Below the pieces are notes generated by a model. The model did no database searches and was not told the origin of the DNA. It worked only from the letters and a program-made list of their open reading frames with translations. The translations under genes and the position numbers were made by a program. A stretch of DNA of 30,695 bases from a virus: positions 1 through 30,695 of the IMG/VR virus record IMGVR_UViG_3300037485_000796, one strand, 5' to 3'. Below are positions 29,675-30,695 of the stretch, piece after piece (the stretch's first letter is position 1; every line of letters begins with the position of its first letter).

Positions 29675-29703
29675 ACAAAACATTTAAAATCAGTTATTAA
29701 GAT
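29675..29703 (+). promoter_or_regulatory. Late bipartite element, copy 3
   Basis: ACAAAACA (29675-29682), 7 bases, TCAGTTAT (29690-29697), 6 bases, ATG at 29704. Spacing equals copies 1 and 2; the last 6 bases are slightly different (TAAGAT instead of ATAAGT). It heads the protease/capsid unit. Confidence 0.62.
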
Positions 29704-30695
29704 ATGGAAACGTACGAAGTAAAATTTAACGAGGGAGATAACGACGGGGTGTACTGCATTTCTATGGTCTCCGATCCTGCAATAGGGGTGCAATTTGTAA
29801 CCTTATCAAAACAAAGAGAGTTAAAGCTCGCAACTATAAACGAGGAGCAGCGTATTTTGTTGGGTGCGGTGTTAATACCAAACCAACCGATTTATCGCAA
29901 TCAGGACGGACACGAATTTAACATCGTATTTCCCGCCGAAACGATTAAGCAAGTACAACAAAATTTCAGTCGTCAAGGATATCAGAATAACTCAACGATT
30001 GAACACTCAGGCGACAACGTCCAAGACGTGACTTTTGTTGAGACGTGGATTAAGATGGACGAGGTACATGACAAATCGGTACACTACGGATTTAACGAGC
30101 CAGTTGGTACGTGGTTTGCTGCAATGAAAGTGAACAACGACGAGATTTGGAACGACTACGTTAAGACAGGCAAAGTCAAAGGATTTTCGATTGACGGCGT
30201 TTTTGATTTAGAGAAAATTAATTTAAATAGTGAATATAGTATGAATTTAGAAAGCATCGTTAACGCGATAAAAGATGGTTTCGCCTCGGTAAAATTATCG
30301 AACGAAACCGAGCAAGTGGAAGTGACTATGTCTACCATGATGCTCAAAGATGGTGTTACCGTTTTAGAGGCTGAATCTTTTGAGGCAGGTGTTCCTGTTA
30401 TGATTGTAGCTGAAAACGGCGACAAAGTTCCTGCTCCAATTGGAGAACACGAACTTGAGGACGGACGAATTTTGGTAATTACCGAAGAGGGAATTATTGC
30501 CGAAATTAAAGACGCAATGGTTGAAGAGGTAGAAGTTGAAGAGGCTCCTGTTGAAATGACAAGCGAGGATCAATTTGCTGCATTGGTAAAATCAATCGTT
30601 ACCTCGATGAGTGTTGAGGTTGCAAAACAAATCGAATCGGTTAGAACTGAATTATCAGCTCAAATCGCTGAGGTTAAAACCTCTCAAGTAGAAGT
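29704..30695 (+). CDS. XkdF-like prohead serine protease fused to scaffold (5' part; continues at base 1)
   Basis: The 5' part of a 365-aa protein that continues at window position 128 after the 127-bp overlap. Residues 1-175 resemble the XkdF-type phage serine protease (Peptidase_S78_2): ILLGAVLIPNQPIYR at 51-65, IEHSGD with catalytic-type H101, FVETWI at 111-116 and GFSIDG with S162. It would mature the prohead by cleaving scaffold. From M180 (MNLESIVNAIKDGF, 30241) an acidic, beta and helical scaffold-like region follows, rich in Glu/Val and ending in the coiled coil at the window start. The in-frame ATG at 30241, after an AT-rich patch, could also start a separate scaffold, as with lambda Nu3. 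Confidence 0.85.
   Translation, partial: METYEVKFNEGDNDGVYCISMVSDPAIGVQFVTLSKQRELKLATINEEQRILLGAVLIPNQPIYRNQDGHEFNIVFPAETIKQVQQNFSRQGYQNNSTIEHSGDNVQDVTFVETWIKMDEVHDKSVHYGFNEPVGTWFAAMKVNNDEIWNDYVKTGKVKGFSIDGVFDLEKINLNSEYSMNLESIVNAIKDGFASVKLSNETEQVEVTMSTMMLKDGVTVLEAESFEAGVPVMIVAENGDKVPAPIGEHELEDGRILVITEEGIIAEIKDAMVEEVEVEEAPVEMTSEDQFAALVKSIVTSMSVEVAKQIESVRTELSAQIAEVKTSQVE
30569..30695. repeat. Right copy of 127-bp terminal direct repeat
   Basis: Identical to 1-127. Joining the copies gives a circular map with one continuous protease/scaffold gene and no break in any other gene. Confidence 0.95.

Overview
The window is one circular phage genome, cut open inside a gene. Its first 127 bases recur exactly as its last 127 (1-127 = 30569-30695), so the unique length is 30,568 bp. 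All credible genes lie on the + strand. Head, tail-fibre and lysis genes show a tailed phage with a short tape measure and no sheath, so probably siphovirus-like. The host is probably a Bacteroidota (Flavobacteriia-like) bacterium. Evidence: host-type promoters of the TTTG/TAnnTTTG kind, a BT4734-type primase N-terminus, fibre repeats and tail-protein motifs typical of that phylum, and AT-rich leaders without Shine-Dalgarno sequences. No integrase, repressor, DNA polymerase or tRNA is visible, which suggests a virulent phage that relies on host polymerase.

Layout around the circle. (1) Late head block, 29704 through the junction to 4523: XkdF-like protease with scaffold-like tail, major capsid protein, terminator, a probable tail-tube or virion protein, terminator, small protein, portal with an extra C-terminal domain, head-tail connector. 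(2) Fibre and lysis block, 4586-10485: small beta protein, 927-aa fibre, small proteins, holin-like and XhlA-like membrane proteins, GH24 lysozyme, metallophosphoesterase, candidate u-spanin. (3) Early block, 10521-13017: host-type promoter and a string of tiny genes, including three very small membrane proteins and a DnaA-domain-IV-like protein. (4) Replication block, 13097-18743: SSB-like protein, a 301-bp noncoding gap with a large inverted repeat (candidate origin) and a structured leader, primase/SF3 helicase, SF2 helicase, cytosine methyltransferase-like protein, a second structured leader, VRR-NUC nuclease. (5) Middle and packaging block, 18757-22494: DUF3310 fusion, small proteins, sigma-like factor, Cys-rich protein, HAD phosphatase, terminase small and large subunits. 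(6) Tail block, 22630-29603: chaperone-like gene with a -1 frameshift signal, tail completion and neck proteins, two large tail proteins, tape measure.

The regulatory layout is the most interesting part. Host-type promoters precede early and replication units (10521, 13097, 14030, 18373). A different bipartite element, ACAAAnCA-N7-TCAGTTAT-N6-ATG, occurs with identical spacing at exactly three places (1769, 22601, 29675), each at the head of a late unit. The phage also encodes a sigma-like protein that could read it. Two promoters (14056 and 18398 boxes) are followed by unrelated sequences with the same interleaved stem order A-B-A'-B' and a T-rich end, suggesting pseudoknot or attenuator leaders. 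The end of the large terminase gene carries CGTA-centred sites at an exact 43-bp period, a candidate packaging or operator site.
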